Assembly (NCBI GenBank): GCA_031553505.1 | Contig: JAVBLP010000003.1 | Location: 62,001-126,000, forward strand | Source: JAVBLP01 sp031553505 | Lineage (GTDB): Bacteria > Elusimicrobiota > Endomicrobiia > Endomicrobiales > Endomicrobiaceae | DNA: 64,000 nucleotides | Reading direction: 5' to 3' | In this document: one piece after another, positions 41,476 through 52,694 of the stretch | How positions within the stretch are numbered: position 1 is the first letter of the stretch | How the letters are laid out: each line of letters opens with the position of its first letter | Position numbers and translations under genes: made by a program | Notes under the pieces: model-generated | Told to the model about the DNA's origin: nothing | What the model saw: only the letters and a program-made list of their open reading frames with translations | The model's database searches: none

Positions 41476-41997
41476 ATGGAAATATTAAGCACATTGGGTC
41501 TTGAAGGGAAAGTATTTATCGCTCAGCTTATAAATTTTCTTATCGTGGTTTTTATACTTAAGAAAATTTTGTATAAGCCTATGCAAAAAATGCTAAATGA
41601 AAGAAAAAATAAAATAGAACAAGGGCTTAACGACGCGGAAAATGCCAAAATAGCATTGGAAAACGCAGGTGAAGAGAGAAAATCGATTCTTATTGCGGCA
41701 AAAAAAGACGCTGACGCATTGTCGGCCGCTGCTAAAGCCTCTTTGGAAGACACTAAAGCCAGGATGACTTTGGACGCAAAAAAACGTTCCGAGCAAATTG
41801 TCGACGACGCAAAGCAGAGAGCTTTAGCCGAATTTGAAGCGGCAAATAAGCAAATCGGCACAATGTCAGTAGATTTATCCGGGAAAATAGTGACAAAAGT
41901 CTTTTCAGACTTGTTTACCGAAGAAGAAAAGCAAAAACTTCTCTCCCGCGCATTGGATAAAATAGAAAAGGGCGGATATGAAAAAGGCGCAAATTAA
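41476..41997 (+). CDS. atpF: ATP synthase F0 subunit b
   Basis: Subunit b forms the outer stalk. The 173-residue protein has one membrane helix (about 12-32, FIAQLINFLIVVFILKKILY) followed by KPMQKMLNERKNKIEQGLND and a long charged coiled coil rich in Ala, Lys and Glu. It lacks any fused delta domain. It overlaps atpH by 20 bases. Length and layout are typical. Confidence 0.94.
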   Translation: MEILSTLGLEGKVFIAQLINFLIVVFILKKILYKPMQKMLNERKNKIEQGLNDAENAKIALENAGEERKSILIAAKKDADALSAAAKASLEDTKARMTLDAKKRSEQIVDDAKQRALAEFEAANKQIGTMSVDLSGKIVTKVFSDLFTEEEKQKLLSRALDKIEKGGYEKGAN

Positions 41998-42334
41998 AGA
42001 ACTTGCCCGGTCCGTGATAGAGCACGGAGGCATGTCGGATAAAGATATGCAGTGGGTTCTTTCAAAATTTTCCAGGCAGGATTTGAAACTCTTTGCGAGA
42101 TATTTGGCTGCCGAAGCCAAAAACCGCAAAGCTACGGCATTTTTTGCCGGGGAAATTTCCGAGCAGGATAAAAAAAGGATAACTTCGCTGTTTAACGGCA
42201 AACAGGTTGAGTTCAAGCGCGATGACGAAAACGTCGGAGCAGGAGTGCGCTTTGAATTCGGGGATTATGTGCTGGATTACAGCGTTTCAGGGATAGTAAA
42301 AAGAATATTAAGCAGTATAAGAGAGAGCTTATGA
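41978..42334 (+). CDS. atpH: ATP synthase F1 subunit delta, short form
   Basis: Delta links the outer stalk to the top of F1. This product has only 118 residues against the usual 175-185. The C-terminal half is recognisable: a domain ending with VGAGVRFEFGDYVLDYSVSG, matching the family's conserved GDxxxDxSV end. The N-terminal half (about 60 residues) is much shorter than the normal six-helix domain that holds subunit alpha. The gene overlaps atpF by 20 bases and atpA by four, so it is unlikely to be a sequencing artefact. Position supports the call; the reduced domain is the oddity. Confidence 0.85.
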   Translation: MKKAQIKELARSVIEHGGMSDKDMQWVLSKFSRQDLKLFARYLAAEAKNRKATAFFAGEISEQDKKRITSLFNGKQVEFKRDDENVGAGVRFEFGDYVLDYSVSGIVKRILSSIRESL

Positions 42335-43846
42335 AACCGGAAGAGATAATACAAAAAATTGAGAAACAGCTTTATTCTACGGAAGTAGCACCGGAGCTTG
42401 TTAATTACGGAGTCGTTGAAACTATCGGAGATGAAATAGTTAAAGCATCGGGCCTTTCGAATGTCGGATACTATGAAGAAGTAGAGTTTGAAGACGGTTC
42501 CCTGGGATTTGTTTTAAATATTGACGAAGATTTTGTATCAATAGTTATGTTGACGGATTCAGGGCATATCGTAAGCGGTACTAAAGTTAAAGCAACAGGA
42601 AAGGTTTTAAATATTACCTTGTCTGAAAAACTTATAGGCAGGGTAGTAAATGCCGTAGGGCAGCCTATTGACGGCAATGAGCTTAAACACGATAAACCCA
42701 CCTTGTATCCTATAGAAAAAATCGCTCCCGGCATTATAGAAAGAAGTTCCGTTGACAGGCCTTTGAAAACCGGTATTAAAGCCATAGATTCAATGACACC
42801 TATAGGCCGCGGCCAGAGAGAGCTGATAATCGGCGACAGAGGCACCGGCAAAACTGCCATTGCTATAGATGCCATTATTAACCAGAAAAAGCTTGACTTG
42901 GGATTAAAAAGAGTTATATGCATATACTGTTCAATAGGTCAGAAAAAATCAAATCTTGCGGCGCTTACAGCCAGGCTTAAAGATGAAGGCGCTATGGATT
43001 ACACAATCGTGGTCGCTGCTACAGCGTCAGACCCTGCATCTATGCAGTATATCGCTCCGCTTGCCGCGTGCGCGATCGGCGAATATTTTATGGATAAAGG
43101 CGAAGACGTTTTAGTGGTATACGACGATTTAACAAAACACGCATGGGCGTACAGGCAGATTTCACTTCTTATTAAACGTCCGGCAGGCAGAGAAGCGTAT
43201 CCGGGAGATATATTTTATCTTCACTCAAGGCTTCTTGAAAGAGCCGCCAGAATGGCAGATGCTAAAGGCGGCGGAACATTGACAGCTTTGCCTATTATTG
43301 AAACCCAGGGTAACGATATGTCTGCGTACATCCCCACAAACGTTATTTCTATTACTGACGGACAGATATATTTGGAAGCGGATTTGTTTAACTCCGGAAT
43401 CCGCCCTGCAATTAATGTAGGTTTGTCGGTTTCCCGCGTAGGCGGCGCCGCGCAGACAAAATCAATGAAGCAGCTTGCGGGACCTGTGAGGCTGGAGCTT
43501 TCGCAGTACAGGGAATTGCAGTCATTTGCCCAGTTCGGAAGCGACCTTGACGAGGACACATTGCAGCGGCTTGAAAGGGGAAAAAGGCTTACGGAAATTT
43601 TAAAACAGCCGCAATACAAACCGTATGATGAAATATCGGAAATACTTTCCATATTTGCCGTTACGTCAGGCTTATTTGACGATATTGATGCTGAAAAAAT
43701 TACGGAAGCAGAATCAGAAATGACGGATTATATAAAGAAAACTTATCCGGAAACCGTGAAAAAACTTGCTACCGGCGCAAAAATTGAAGATAACCTAAGA
43801 GCGGAAATAAAAAAAGAAATTGAAGAGTTTAAAAAGATAAATAACT

Positions 43847-43872
<26 letters not shown>
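42331..43872 (+). CDS. atpA: ATP synthase F1 subunit alpha
   Basis: Alpha is the non-catalytic nucleotide-binding subunit of F1. The 513-residue protein has Walker A GDRGTGKT (about 169-176), the block PIGRGQRELIIGDRGTG around it, and the arginine finger region in GLSVSRVGGAAQTKSMKQL. It is full length. The ATG overlaps the end of atpH by four bases, and the end overlaps atpG by 26 bases. Confidence 0.97.
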
Positions 43873-46127
<2,255 letters not shown>

Positions 46128-46162
46128 AACATCTGTTATAATGACAAAATCAGGGCGGTTGA

Positions 46163-46576
46163 ATGAATATTTTTGAACTTGAAATATTATCTCCTGAAGG
46201 GCGCTTATTTAAAGGAAAGGTTTTTTCCGCGTCTTTTCCAACGTCTACCGGCATAATAACGGTTTTGCCAGGACATGAAAACCTTGTGACAAAGCTCAGC
46301 CATGGAGATGTAGTCGTAAGCAGTGATAAAGGTACGACGAAAATAGTCGTTTCCGGCGGTTTTATAGAAATATCAGACCATAATGTAAATGTTGTTGCGG
46401 AATTTGCCGCTCCTTCCGATGAAGAAAACAGGCAGAAGGTAAAAGAGGCGATGGTTGCCGCCAAAGAGATGAAAAATAAAAAAAGGCCTTCAGTTGATAT
46501 GTCGGTTATAGAAACACAGCTAAAAAAATCGGTATTTGGATTGAAGTCCAATTTGGGAATAAAGAGGAAAAAATAG
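46163..46576 (+). CDS. atpC: ATP synthase F1 subunit epsilon
   Basis: The 137-residue protein has the N-terminal beta-sandwich of epsilon (LEILSPEGRLFKGKVFSASF, then TGIITVLPGHENLVTKL) and a shorter charged C-terminal helical part ending in a basic tail. It follows atpD after 35 bases; an AGGGCGG site precedes the ATG. A TATAAT at 46137-46142 lies in that gap but has no good -35, so an extra promoter is unlikely. The stop is directly followed by the next ATG. Confidence 0.93.
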   Translation: MNIFELEILSPEGRLFKGKVFSASFPTSTGIITVLPGHENLVTKLSHGDVVVSSDKGTTKIVVSGGFIEISDHNVNVVAEFAAPSDEENRQKVKEAMVAAKEMKNKKRPSVDMSVIETQLKKSVFGLKSNLGIKRKK

Positions 46577-47482
46577 ATGAAAGGGTTTAAATTATTTGCT
46601 TGTTTTATGCTTCTTACAGCGGGATTTACGTTTATGTCATGCGCTTCTGCTCAAAAAAATGCTTCTGATTCGGAAGAACAGTCTGCAGGAAAAGGCGTTA
46701 TCAGCGCGAAAAAAGTTGAAATAGGGCGCTATCCTGACGGTACGGCAAAAGGGTATAAATACTTATCTCCTGATGAATCTGTTGTTTTTGCAACCGAGAT
46801 TTTTAATAAAAACGGAACTTATTCCATTGACGGCAAAATTCCTGACGGTTTAGTTGTCCAGTATTACGATAAAGGCAATGTGGCCGCGGAATTAAACTAT
46901 AATGCTGGCAAGCTTGAAGGGATAGTGAAAGAATATTATCCTGACGGAAAAGTCGCAGCGGTAAGAAATTACAAAGCCGGAAGCCTTGACGGTCCGGCTA
47001 AAGAATATTACCCTAACGGCAAAATAAAAGAAGAAGCGGTTTATTCTTTCGGGCAGCTCAGCGGGACATTAAGAAAGTATTCCGATACAGGCACTTTGCT
47101 TACAAAGGCTGAATATCATGAAGGAATGCTTAACGGGGTTTATAAAGAGTTTTACGTAAACGGAAAAACCAAAATTGAAATTGAATATATGAACGATAAA
47201 AAAGAAGGCTACCAAAAGGATTATGACGCTAACGGCATTCTTTTAGGCGAATACAACTATTCTATGGACAAACTTGAGGGACAGTCAAAAAAATACTACG
47301 AAGACGGCAGCATACAGATGATTGCCAGCTATTCAAACAATAAACTTGAAGGTGAAACAAAGATATTCAGTAATAATAATCCTGAAACGCCTATATACAT
47401 AGACGTTTACAAAAACGGCAAAAAAATTAAAAGAAAAGCCTACAGCGCTCAGGGAAAATTAATTTTTACGTTAAATTATTAA
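46577..47482 (+). CDS. MORN/YwqK-type repeat lipoprotein
   Basis: The 301-residue protein has an N-terminal export signal with a probable lipidation Cys (GFTFMSC, Cys at 22, a non-canonical lipobox). Residues about 90-275 carry eight to nine repeats of the form YYxDGKxxxExxYxxGKLxGxxKEY, the YwqK/MORN-like pattern. These repeats build an elongated beta sheet; the function in bacteria is mostly unknown. The gene starts at the base after the atpC stop, so it is part of the ATP synthase transcript. Its link to ATP synthase, if any, is unclear. Confidence 0.8.
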   Translation: MKGFKLFACFMLLTAGFTFMSCASAQKNASDSEEQSAGKGVISAKKVEIGRYPDGTAKGYKYLSPDESVVFATEIFNKNGTYSIDGKIPDGLVVQYYDKGNVAAELNYNAGKLEGIVKEYYPDGKVAAVRNYKAGSLDGPAKEYYPNGKIKEEAVYSFGQLSGTLRKYSDTGTLLTKAEYHEGMLNGVYKEFYVNGKTKIEIEYMNDKKEGYQKDYDANGILLGEYNYSMDKLEGQSKKYYEDGSIQMIASYSNNKLEGETKIFSNNNPETPIYIDVYKNGKKIKRKAYSAQGKLIFTLNY

Positions 47483-47506
47483 AATCTTTTTACAGGAGTC
47501 CGTACT

Positions 47507-48262
47507 ATGTCAGGTCATAATAAGTGGGCAAGTATTAAACACAAAAAAGCGGCTACAGACGCGAAGAAAGGCAAAGTTTTTACAAAGATCATCCGTGAAA
47601 TAGCGGTTGCTACAAAAGAAGGCGGGGCATTAGTTGAAAACAACGCGCGCTTGAGAAAAGCCATTGATGACGCAAAAGAAGCGAATATGCCGCAGGATAA
47701 TATAAAAAAAGCGATACAGCGCGGTACGGGTGAACTTCCCGGAGCAATTTATGAAGAAATTGTTTATGAAGGTTACGGACCCGCTGGAGTTGCTTTAATC
47801 GTTGAAGTGACTACTGACAATAAAAACAGGACCGCTTCAGAAATAAGAAAGATGTTTTCCAGCCATTCCGGTAATTTGGGAGAAACGGGCTGCGTGGGAT
47901 GGATGTTTGACAGGAAAGGCTATATAACCGTTGAGAAAAACTCAACCGATGAAGAAAACCTTATGAATATAGCGCTTGAAGCCGGAGCGGATGATTTTAA
48001 AAGCGAAGCGGATAATGACGTTTACGAAATAATTACCTCTCCCGGAGATTTAGATAAAGTAAAAGATACGTTAAAAGAAAACAATATACCGCTCGCGTCG
48101 GCGGAAATTTCTATGGTTCCTCAGACTTACGTTAAGCTGACCGGAGACGACGCTAAGAGTATGTTAAAACTTATGGATGCGCTTGAAGAGCACGATGACG
48201 TTAAAAATGTTTACGCAAATTTTGATATTTCAAAAGAAGAAATGGAGAAACTTGAAGCTTAA
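47507..48262 (+). CDS. yebC: YebC/PmpR/TACO1 family protein
   Basis: The 251-residue protein is a full-length YebC family member. It begins [20 protein letters not shown] and has [31 protein letters not shown], the [19 protein letters not shown] block, and [16 protein letters not shown]. The family was long called transcriptional regulators; recent work links it to translation of difficult sequences such as proline runs. AGGAG lies before the ATG. It opens the ruvCAB run, a common arrangement. Confidence 0.96.
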   Translation: MSGHNKWASIKHKKAATDAKKGKVFTKIIREIAVATKEGGALVENNARLRKAIDDAKEANMPQDNIKKAIQRGTGELPGAIYEEIVYEGYGPAGVALIVEVTTDNKNRTASEIRKMFSSHSGNLGETGCVGWMFDRKGYITVEKNSTDEENLMNIALEAGADDFKSEADNDVYEIITSPGDLDKVKDTLKENNIPLASAEISMVPQTYVKLTGDDAKSMLKLMDALEEHDDVKNVYANFDISKEEMEKLEA

Positions 48263-48277
48263 AAGCGGGGTTTTACA

Positions 48278-48757
48278 ATGATAGTCCTCGGTATAGATCC
48301 GGGGCTTTCTCTGACCGGATGGGGCGTAATAGAAACGCTTTCTCGCGATAAACTTGTTCCTCTCCAGTACGGGTGCATACGCACAAAACCTGCGGAAACA
48401 TTAATTCAAAGGCTGCGCATTATAAATATCGAACTGCAAAACCTTATAAATACTTATAAACCTGAAGTTGTCGCGATAGAAGAACTTTTCTTTTTGAAGG
48501 AATCAAAAGCGGTTGCCGCTGTCGGCCAGGCAAGAGGCGCTATAGTGTTGACAGCCGCATTAAACGGCATTAAACTTTTTGAATACAATCCCAGACATGT
48601 GAAAATGGCTTTGACCGGATACGGTTCTGCCGACAAACACCAGATGCAGCATATGGTTAAAGCATTGCTTAGGCTTAAGGAAATCCCTAAACCTGATGAT
48701 GCGGCAGATGCTTTGGCTATAGCAATGTGCCATATAAATACGGTAAAATGGAAATAA
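48278..48757 (+). CDS. ruvC: Holliday junction resolvase RuvC
   Basis: RuvC cuts four-way DNA junctions. The 159-residue protein has all four acidic catalytic residues: Asp in VLGIDPGLSLTGWGV (Asp 6), Glu in VAIEELFF (about 68), and the C-terminal pair in PDDAADALAIAMCH. The motif AAVGQARGAIVL is also typical. It lies 15 bases after yebC and one base before ruvA. Confidence 0.97.
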   Translation: MIVLGIDPGLSLTGWGVIETLSRDKLVPLQYGCIRTKPAETLIQRLRIINIELQNLINTYKPEVVAIEELFFLKESKAVAAVGQARGAIVLTAALNGIKLFEYNPRHVKMALTGYGSADKHQMQHMVKALLRLKEIPKPDDAADALAIAMCHINTVKWK

Positions 48758-48758
48758 A

Positions 48759-49376
48759 ATGATAGATTATTTTAACGGAATTTTAGATTCAAAATCTCTT
48801 GAAGGCATCACCGTTGACGTAAACGGCGTAGGCTACAGGATAGCCGTGCCGGCATCTACTTTTTCTAAACTTCCGGAGTCCGGACACAGCGTTAAAATAT
48901 ATATCGTTGAGGCGGTTTCCGGTATGTACGGCGGAGTAATATCGCTTTACGGCTTTTTAACTTCCGAAGAGCGTGAAATGTATCTGCTGATAAAAGAAGA
49001 AGTGCCCGGAACCGGCGCAAAAAAAGCGCTTGAATATACGGATAAAATTTCCAAGTCTTTTGCCGATTTTAAAGCTGCGGTTATTTCTAAAAACGCTGCG
49101 ATGCTTGCAAGTGTTTTCGGGTTTACCAAAAAAACGTCTGATAAGCTTATAGCGGCGTTAAAAGATAAGATAGCCGCGGTAAATATAGCCGGACAGGAAA
49201 AATGGTCCGGATCTGATGTTGCAGATGAAAATAACATTGCCTCAGAAGCGGTTTCGGCATTGATAGCTCTGGGATATAAAGAACTTCAAGCCAGAAACGC
49301 CGTAAAAAAAGCTTTTGAAGGTGATGAAAGTATATCGTTGGAAGAGTTGATAAAAAAATCGTTAAAACATTTGTAA
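48759..49376 (+). CDS. ruvA: Holliday junction DNA helicase subunit RuvA, divergent
   Basis: RuvA binds the junction and loads RuvB. The 205-residue protein has the N-terminal OB domain (MIDYFNGILDSKSLEGITVD, with VNGVGYRIAVP) and the C-terminal RuvB-binding helices (SEAVSALIALGYKELQARNA). The first helix-hairpin-helix reads VPGTGAKKALEYTD; the second reads VFGFTKKTSDKLIAALKD, where the usual GIGKKTA is changed to GFTKKTS. Position between ruvC and ruvB makes the identity certain. The altered hairpin may weaken DNA contact (inference). Confidence 0.94.
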   Translation: MIDYFNGILDSKSLEGITVDVNGVGYRIAVPASTFSKLPESGHSVKIYIVEAVSGMYGGVISLYGFLTSEEREMYLLIKEEVPGTGAKKALEYTDKISKSFADFKAAVISKNAAMLASVFGFTKKTSDKLIAALKDKIAAVNIAGQEKWSGSDVADENNIASEAVSALIALGYKELQARNAVKKAFEGDESISLEELIKKSLKHL

Positions 49377-49389
49377 AACGGAATAAGTA

Positions 49390-50412
49390 ATGGATGAAAT
49401 GGAAAGAATTATTGAAGCTTCAAAAATAACCGAAGAGGACAGAATAGAAAACTCTTTAAGGCCGCAGTCGCTTGACGATTTTGTCGGGCAGGAAAAGCTT
49501 AAAGACAATCTTAAGGTTTTTATTGAGGCCGCCAAAAAAAGGCAGGAAGCTTTAGACCATTGCCTTTTTTACGCGCCGCCGGGGCTTGGCAAAACGACGC
49601 TTTCGCATATTATCGCAAAAGAAATGGGCGGAAATTTAAGAATGACGTCCGGACCCGTTTTGGAAAGGGTCGGCGATTTGGCCGCAATATTAACAAACTT
49701 GTCGGAAGGCGATGTTTTCTTTATAGATGAAATACACAGGATGAACCACCTTGTTGAAGAATCTTTATACCCTGTTATGGAAGATTTTGAACTTGATATT
49801 ATTATCGGACAAGGCCCTTCCGCGAAAACCATAAAACTCCCTGTTCCGCGTTTTACGCTTGTCGGCGCTACCACAAGGGCGGGGCTTCTTTCCAGCCCGT
49901 TAAGAGACAGATTCGGCATTATCGGACATTTGGATTTTTACGGTTTAGGGGAATTAGTGCATATCGTAAAACGTTCAGGGTTAATAATGAACGTTGAAAT
50001 AGATGATGACGCAAGCGAAGAAATTGCGATGCGTTCAAGAGGCACGCCGAGAATAGTTAACAGGCTTCTTAAGAGAGTCAGGGATTTTGCGGAAATACAG
50101 GGCGGAAAAGTTACGAAAAACATAGCTAAGATTGCGCTTGACGCGTTGGAAGTTGACAGGGCGGGGCTTGATAAGATGGACAGGCTGCTTCTTTCCGTTA
50201 TGATAGAAAAGTTTAACGGCGGCCCTGTCGGCGTTGATACTCTTGCCGTAGCAATATCTGAGGAATCTGACACGATAACTGACGTTTATGAACCATACCT
50301 TATACAATCCGGTTTTATTGCGCGCACTCCGCGCGGAAGAGTCGTTACTGAAGCCGGGTACAGACATATGGGGGCCGAACCTTCCAAAAACTCCCAGAAA
50401 GACCTCTGGTAA
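49390..50412 (+). CDS. ruvB: Holliday junction DNA helicase RuvB
   Basis: RuvB is the hexameric motor of branch migration. The 340-residue protein has [20 protein letters not shown] near the N-terminus, Walker A PPGLGKTT (about 60-67), Walker B in [10 protein letters not shown], sensor 1 in [19 protein letters not shown] including the arginine finger, and the C-terminal winged helix. Length and motifs are normal. It lies 13 bases after ruvA and 4 before queH. Confidence 0.97.
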   Translation: MDEMERIIEASKITEEDRIENSLRPQSLDDFVGQEKLKDNLKVFIEAAKKRQEALDHCLFYAPPGLGKTTLSHIIAKEMGGNLRMTSGPVLERVGDLAAILTNLSEGDVFFIDEIHRMNHLVEESLYPVMEDFELDIIIGQGPSAKTIKLPVPRFTLVGATTRAGLLSSPLRDRFGIIGHLDFYGLGELVHIVKRSGLIMNVEIDDDASEEIAMRSRGTPRIVNRLLKRVRDFAEIQGGKVTKNIAKIALDALEVDRAGLDKMDRLLLSVMIEKFNGGPVGVDTLAVAISEESDTITDVYEPYLIQSGFIARTPRGRVVTEAGYRHMGAEPSKNSQKDLW

Positions 50413-50416
50413 AACC

Positions 50417-50947
50417 ATGAAAAAGAAACTTTTGCTGCACATATGCTGCGCTCCGTGTTCCGCTTCCGCGGTGAAACGCCTGCAGAATGATTTTGCCATA
50501 TCTTTTTACTGGTACAACCCGAATATTTACGATAAAGAAGAGTATGAAAAGAGAAAAAATACAGCGGCAGAATATGCTAAAAACCTCAATATTCTTTTTT
50601 TTGAAGAAAGATTTGAGTATGATTATGATAAATGGCGCGCTGCAAGCTTGGAAAGCTGTGAACTTTGTTATAAAATAAGATTGGATAAGGCCGCAGCGTT
50701 TGCGAAAAAAGAAAGTTTTGATTGTTTTTCCACATCTTTACTTTCAAGCCCGTATCAAAAACACGGGCTTGTCAAGAAAATAGGCGAAGAAAGCGGAAAA
50801 AATTCCGGCGCAGAATTTTTATATATGGATTTCCGTCCGGATTTTTACGAAGGTAAAAACTCTTTAAGAAAAGCCGGCTATTACATACAAAAATACTGCG
50901 GGTGCGCAAAGTCATATAATGAGAGGTTTAAAAGTGAAGAAAAGTAA
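50417..50947 (+). CDS. queH: Epoxyqueuosine reductase QueH
   Basis: QueH reduces epoxyqueuosine to queuosine, the last step of queuosine synthesis, in bacteria that lack QueG. From the ATG at 50417 the product has 176 residues with the iron-sulfur and iron-binding Cys residues in LLHICCAPCSASAV (N-terminal), ESCELCYKIR (middle) and YCGCAKS (end). A longer in-frame start at 50288 would lie inside ruvB and add nothing conserved. queA and tgt of the same pathway follow within 4 kb. Confidence 0.93.
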   Translation: MKKKLLLHICCAPCSASAVKRLQNDFAISFYWYNPNIYDKEEYEKRKNTAAEYAKNLNILFFEERFEYDYDKWRAASLESCELCYKIRLDKAAAFAKKESFDCFSTSLLSSPYQKHGLVKKIGEESGKNSGAEFLYMDFRPDFYEGKNSLRKAGYYIQKYCGCAKSYNERFKSEEK

Positions 50948-51557
50948 TTTATTGGTCGCAGTACTTTTGGTTTTGCTGCTGTCCGTTCCGGTTTTTGCGG
51001 ATTTTACCGATGAAATAATGAACCCCAGAAGCATTGACGAAGATAACCTTAAAATGTATGAAGCAAACATAAAACTCGGCGTTGATTTTGGCGGCAGTTG
51101 GGATACAAATGAAGGGAACGTAAACGTCGGGGATAATGTTTCCTTTGCTGTTGAATACTATAAATATTTTAATCCTTATATTGCGGCCGGCGCGGGTATT
51201 TTGGCGCAAATTCCCAGAGGCGCAGACGGGATTTCCGGGAGTTTTGGTTTTGCTCCGGCATATATAGGCATAAAAGTAAGGTCCTGGCCCCAGGAGCCCG
51301 GAATGTACGGCTATATAGTAGGGCATATAGGGTATAACTTATTCTACGCGGACGGCTCGTTTAACGATGATCTTAAGATAAGTAATAACGGCGGCGTTTA
51401 TTACGCCGGAGGTATAGGCATAGTTTACAAAGCATTTATTATTGAAGGGATATACGGAGTAAATAACGGTTCGGCCGAAGATAAAATAAACGGCACGGGC
51501 AAAACTTTAGATGTCAGCTACGGAAAATTCACGCTTTCCGTAGGATATATGTTTTAA
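50934..51557 (+). CDS. Exported beta-barrel-type protein
   Basis: From the GTG at 50934 (AGAGG seven bases upstream) the product has 207 residues with a signal peptide (LLVAVLLVLLLSVPVFA-D). The mature part alternates hydrophobic and polar residues in short strands rich in Gly, Tyr and Asn and ends in SVGYMF, a terminal aromatic residue as in outer-membrane beta-barrels. It is probably a small outer-membrane protein; no named family is recognised. The start lies inside the end of queH. Confidence 0.68.
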   Translation: MKKSNLLVAVLLVLLLSVPVFADFTDEIMNPRSIDEDNLKMYEANIKLGVDFGGSWDTNEGNVNVGDNVSFAVEYYKYFNPYIAAGAGILAQIPRGADGISGSFGFAPAYIGIKVRSWPQEPGMYGYIVGHIGYNLFYADGSFNDDLKISNNGGVYYAGGIGIVYKAFIIEGIYGVNNGSAEDKINGTGKTLDVSYGKFTLSVGYMF

Positions 51558-51566
51558 GGGGAACTT

Positions 51567-52694
51567 TTGCTTAAAAAAACGTTTTTAATTTTATTTTGCC
51601 TTTTTGTAGTTTCCGATTTATTTGCAATAGGCCCGGTAAGAAAAAGCATAAGGGTAGGGATAATTTTAGATGCAGACTCTTTCGCGGCGGCAAATACGAG
51701 CGATTTTTTTATTTCGGATTCTAAAGGCCGGAAGTTTAAACTCAGCAAAGGAATGGTTACATTAACAGCCGCGGGCGACGGTCTTATGCTCGGGGAAAAC
51801 AAGCTTGTTTTCCCGGTAAAAATCGAAGGTTCAGCGGGCATTATATTTGCAAATAAAAAACCGTACAGAGGCTATTTAACCGTTGTTAAATCCGGAAAAA
51901 AAGTAAATATTATTAATGTTTTAACAATTGAAGATTATCTCAGGGGCGTTCTTCCCAAAGAAGCAAGCCCTTCGTGGCATGCTGAATCATTAAAAGCGCA
52001 GGCAATTATCAGCAGAACTTATACGATGGCAAACCTGAACAAGCATTCGGGGCAGGGTTTTGACGTTTGTGCGCAGACTCATTGCCAGGTTTACGGCGGC
52101 GCCGGTACGGAAGCGCTTGGCTGCAATATCGCAATATCCGAAACTTCCGGGGAAGTGTTAACTTATAACGATAAATTTGCCCAAACGGTGTTTCACGCAA
52201 ACTGCGGCGGGCATACGGAGGATCCTAAATATGTCTGGAACTGGAACTTTGATACGCCGGAATATTTAAAAGGCGTAAAATGCGGCTACTGCGCGAACGC
52301 GCCGCACGCATATTGGGAAAATACCCTTACAAACGCTTATATTGCAAGCAAACTTTCAAGCTATAACGTGGAAAAGATTAAATCCATAAAAGTTAAAGGC
52401 GAAACTCCGGCAGGCTCGGCAAAAGAAGTTGTTATTACCCATTCAAAAGGCACGTTAACATTAAATGCTTACAAGTTCCGCACTGCCGTTGACGCTTGGA
52501 AGATACGCAGCAATACTTTCGACAGCATAAAAAAAGACGGCGACGGTTTTATGTTTAAAGGCAGGGGCTGGGGGCATAAGGTAGGTTTATGCCAGTGGGG
52601 CGCTAAAGGCATGGCGGACGCCGGGAAAAAATATAAAACAATTTTACAGCATTACTACCCTAAAACAAAGATTGAAAAGGTACAGTATAATTGA
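51567..52694 (+). CDS. SpoIID/LytB-domain peptidoglycan protein
   Basis: The 375-residue protein has a signal peptide (FLILFCLFVVSDLFA) and a SpoIID-type domain, a lytic transglycosylase acting on denuded glycan strands or an amidase enhancer. The hallmark LTIEDYLRGVLPKEASPSWH (about 114-133) carries the catalytic Glu, followed by AESLKAQAIISRTYTMAN. A Cys/His group (CGGHTE, CGYCANAPH) and the C-terminal RGWGHKVGLCQWGAKGMA are also typical. The only reasonable start is TTG at 51567, with AAGGGG nine bases before it. The stop overlaps the queA ATG. Confidence 0.9.
   Translation: MLKKTFLILFCLFVVSDLFAIGPVRKSIRVGIILDADSFAAANTSDFFISDSKGRKFKLSKGMVTLTAAGDGLMLGENKLVFPVKIEGSAGIIFANKKPYRGYLTVVKSGKKVNIINVLTIEDYLRGVLPKEASPSWHAESLKAQAIISRTYTMANLNKHSGQGFDVCAQTHCQVYGGAGTEALGCNIAISETSGEVLTYNDKFAQTVFHANCGGHTEDPKYVWNWNFDTPEYLKGVKCGYCANAPHAYWENTLTNAYIASKLSSYNVEKIKSIKVKGETPAGSAKEVVITHSKGTLTLNAYKFRTAVDAWKIRSNTFDSIKKDGDGFMFKGRGWGHKVGLCQWGAKGMADAGKKYKTILQHYYPKTKIEKVQYN

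Noticed and set aside
46137..46142. TATAAT between atpD and atpC as an internal promoter
   Set aside because: No -35 match was found at 16-18 bases, and atpC has a good ribosome-binding site within the operon.
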